Source: Candidatus Rokuibacteriota bacterium (GTDB taxonomy: Bacteria > Methylomirabilota > Methylomirabilia > Rokubacteriales > JACOUJ01). From it: 5,960 nt of DNA. The stretch spans positions 1 to 5,960 of the forward strand of contig JACOUJ010000189.1 of assembly GCA_016177865.1 (NCBI GenBank). Direction: 5' to 3'. The position numbers and the translations under genes are program-made. Shown here in pieces: positions 4,829 to 5,960 of the stretch; within the stretch, counting starts at the first letter, position 1; every line of letters begins with the position of its first letter. The notes beneath the pieces were generated by a model. It was not told the DNA's origin. It was given only the letters and a program-made list of their open reading frames with translations, and searched no databases.

Positions 4829-5960
4829 TGAACCGAACGGCCCTTCTTCGGAGCACAGCCAAGAACGTCTTCGCCAAGGCCGGAGCGGAGATCGGGAGCC
4901 GCTTTCTCGGCGTCCTCTTCGTCCTGCTGGCGGCCCGGGCCCTCGGACCCGAGGGGTTTGGAAAGTTCACCTTCGCCGCGGCCCTGGCTGCCTTCCTTTC
5001 CGCCGCCCTCGAGTTCGGCCTCCGACCGATCGTGATTCGGCAGGTCGCTCGGGCGCCCGAAACTGCTGAACGCGCCTGGCGGATCGTCAGCGGGCTGACC
5101 CTCGCCCTCGGAGGATGCCTCTTCCCCTTGCTTCTTTTGATTGCCCTGGGCCTCAACCGCCCCGCCGAAACCATCTGGGCCGTCGGCCTCATGGGGATGT
5201 TCGGGCTCGTCTCCGCCTTTCACGAACTGGGCATCGCGCTCTTCACCGCCATGCGAGTCCAAGAATATGAGTTGATGGTCAGACTCTTCACTAAGGTGTT
5301 CCTGGTCCTGCTCGCCCTGTCTGCCGTCTCGGCCGGGGGCGGGCTCGTGGCGATAACGGCCGCCTATCCCCTCTCCGCCCTGATGTCGCTTCCGCTCGTA
5401 CTGTGGCTCGTTCATCGCTTCAGCTCAAAGCTGCGCCCCCTGTGGAATCGGGGCGAGAGTCTCCGTCTCTGGCGCGAGGCTTGGCCTTTGGCAGCCGGGA
5501 CCCTGTTTCACTTCGCCTCCTATCGTTTCCCCCCGCTTCTCCTCGCCGTCCTCCGGGATGATGTGGAGGTCGGCTACTTCGGCGCTGCCTTTCGCCTGAT
5601 CGAGGCCCTTGGGTTTGTCCCGGCGATCTTCGTCTCAGCAGTTTTCCCGATCCTTTCGGCGAGCTACGGCCGAGATGAGGGACGCCTCCGCGCAGCCACT
5701 CAGAAAACCTTCCAGGTGCTTCTCCTCCTGGCCTGCCCGCTGGGCGTGGGGACGATGTTTGTCGGGCGGCCCCTCCTCGGGTTGCTTTACGGGGCCACGT
5801 TCGAGCCGGCGACCGCAATCCTGTCCGTGTTGATCTGGACGAGCGCGTTCAACTTTCTCAACTTCCTCTTCTTCGTCGTCTTCATCTCGCTGAATCATCA
5901 AGAGGAAGTGACCCGGATCGCAGCCCTGGCACTCGCGCTGAATCTCCTCCTTACGCCTCC
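4828..5960 (+). CDS. Wzx-type polysaccharide flippase (MOP superfamily), 3' end missing
   Basis: The frame is open from the ATG at 4828 to the right edge, 377 codons of a family that usually spans about 400-500. The opening SRFLGVLFVLLAARALGPEGFG (24-45) followed by FTFAAALAAFLSAALEFGL is the hallmark of oligosaccharide-lipid flippases (Wzx/RfbX, polysaccharide biosynthesis protein). Hydrophobic segments are visible at about 22-38, 48-70, 86-108, 117-140, 153-195 (two helices), 216-240, 255-278, 294-312, 333-355 and 361-377, compatible with the family's 12-14 helices. Arginines within or beside helices (Arg66, Arg71, Arg233, Arg256) fit transporters of negatively charged lipid-linked sugars. 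It would move the undecaprenyl-linked glycan made with the upstream glycosyltransferase to the periplasmic side. Translation is coupled to that gene by a one-base overlap and a good AAGGA site. The substrate is unknown. Confidence 0.92.
   Translation, partial: MNRTALLRSTAKNVFAKAGAEIGSRFLGVLFVLLAARALGPEGFGKFTFAAALAAFLSAALEFGLRPIVIRQVARAPETAERAWRIVSGLTLALGGCLFPLLLLIALGLNRPAETIWAVGLMGMFGLVSAFHELGIALFTAMRVQEYELMVRLFTKVFLVLLALSAVSAGGGLVAITAAYPLSALMSLPLVLWLVHRFSSKLRPLWNRGESLRLWREAWPLAAGTLFHFASYRFPPLLLAVLRDDVEVGYFGAAFRLIEALGFVPAIFVSAVFPILSASYGRDEGRLRAATQKTFQVLLLLACPLGVGTMFVGRPLLGLLYGATFEPATAILSVLIWTSAFNFLNFLFFVVFISLNHQEEVTRIAALALALNLLLTP

Noticed and set aside
4747..5415. A 222-codon minus-strand open frame, and a second one at 5420-5818.
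   Set aside because: They are highly charged, low-complexity translations opposite the membrane helices of the flippase, so they are shadows.

Overview
The window is visibly GC-rich, gene-dense DNA from what is most likely a Gram-negative (diderm) bacterium. It carries an AsmA/TamB/YdbH-like envelope protein plus a glycosyltransferase and a polysaccharide flippase. I cannot name the lineage from the sequence. TGA is a normal stop here: it ends the glycosyltransferase and is the distal stop of the sulfurtransferase gene. Trp is encoded by TGG.

Layout. (1) Positions 1-2306, minus strand: one very long open frame of at least 768 codons, with no stop and running off the left edge. It has an N-terminal membrane anchor followed by a beta-rich body of the AsmA/TamB/YdbH type. 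Its probable promoter lies at 2324-2353. (2) Positions 2427-3656, minus strand: a fusion of an N-terminal rhodanese domain to a C-terminal MoeB/ThiF E1-like adenylyltransferase. (3) A 50-bp divergent intergenic region (3657-3706) with back-to-back extended -10 promoters. (4) Positions 3707-4828, plus strand: a GT4-type glycosyltransferase. (5) Positions 4828-5960, plus strand: a Wzx-type flippase, overlapping the previous stop by one base and cut by the right edge. Genes 4 and 5 form a surface-polysaccharide operon. No intergenic stretch exceeds about 120 bp.

The outstanding observation is in the rhodanese-MoeB gene. Its frame is interrupted by a single TGA (2730-2732) at the position of the conserved cysteine of E1-like enzymes (motif P-S-C-x-E-A-G-V-L-G). 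This is the residue that forms the covalent sulfur or acyl intermediate in ThiF and MOCS3/Uba4. The same frame continues for 100 more codons with full family conservation, including the second CxxC zinc pair. Immediately 3' of the TGA is a stem-loop with the features of a bacterial SECIS element: a 6-bp perfect stem, a 6-nt loop with GU at positions 2-3, and an unpaired U at nucleotide 17 counted from the U of UGA. The best reading is a selenoprotein, a rhodanese-MoeB with Sec309, rather than a pseudogene. Standard gene calling would truncate it to 308 aa or split it in two.

The rhodanese-MoeB protein would handle sulfur transfer to a ubiquitin-like sulfur carrier (MoaD, ThiS or similar), which is not encoded in this window. 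The plus-strand genes would build and export a lipid-linked glycan, and the AsmA-like protein would serve envelope lipid homeostasis. These are three separate functions that happen to be adjacent.
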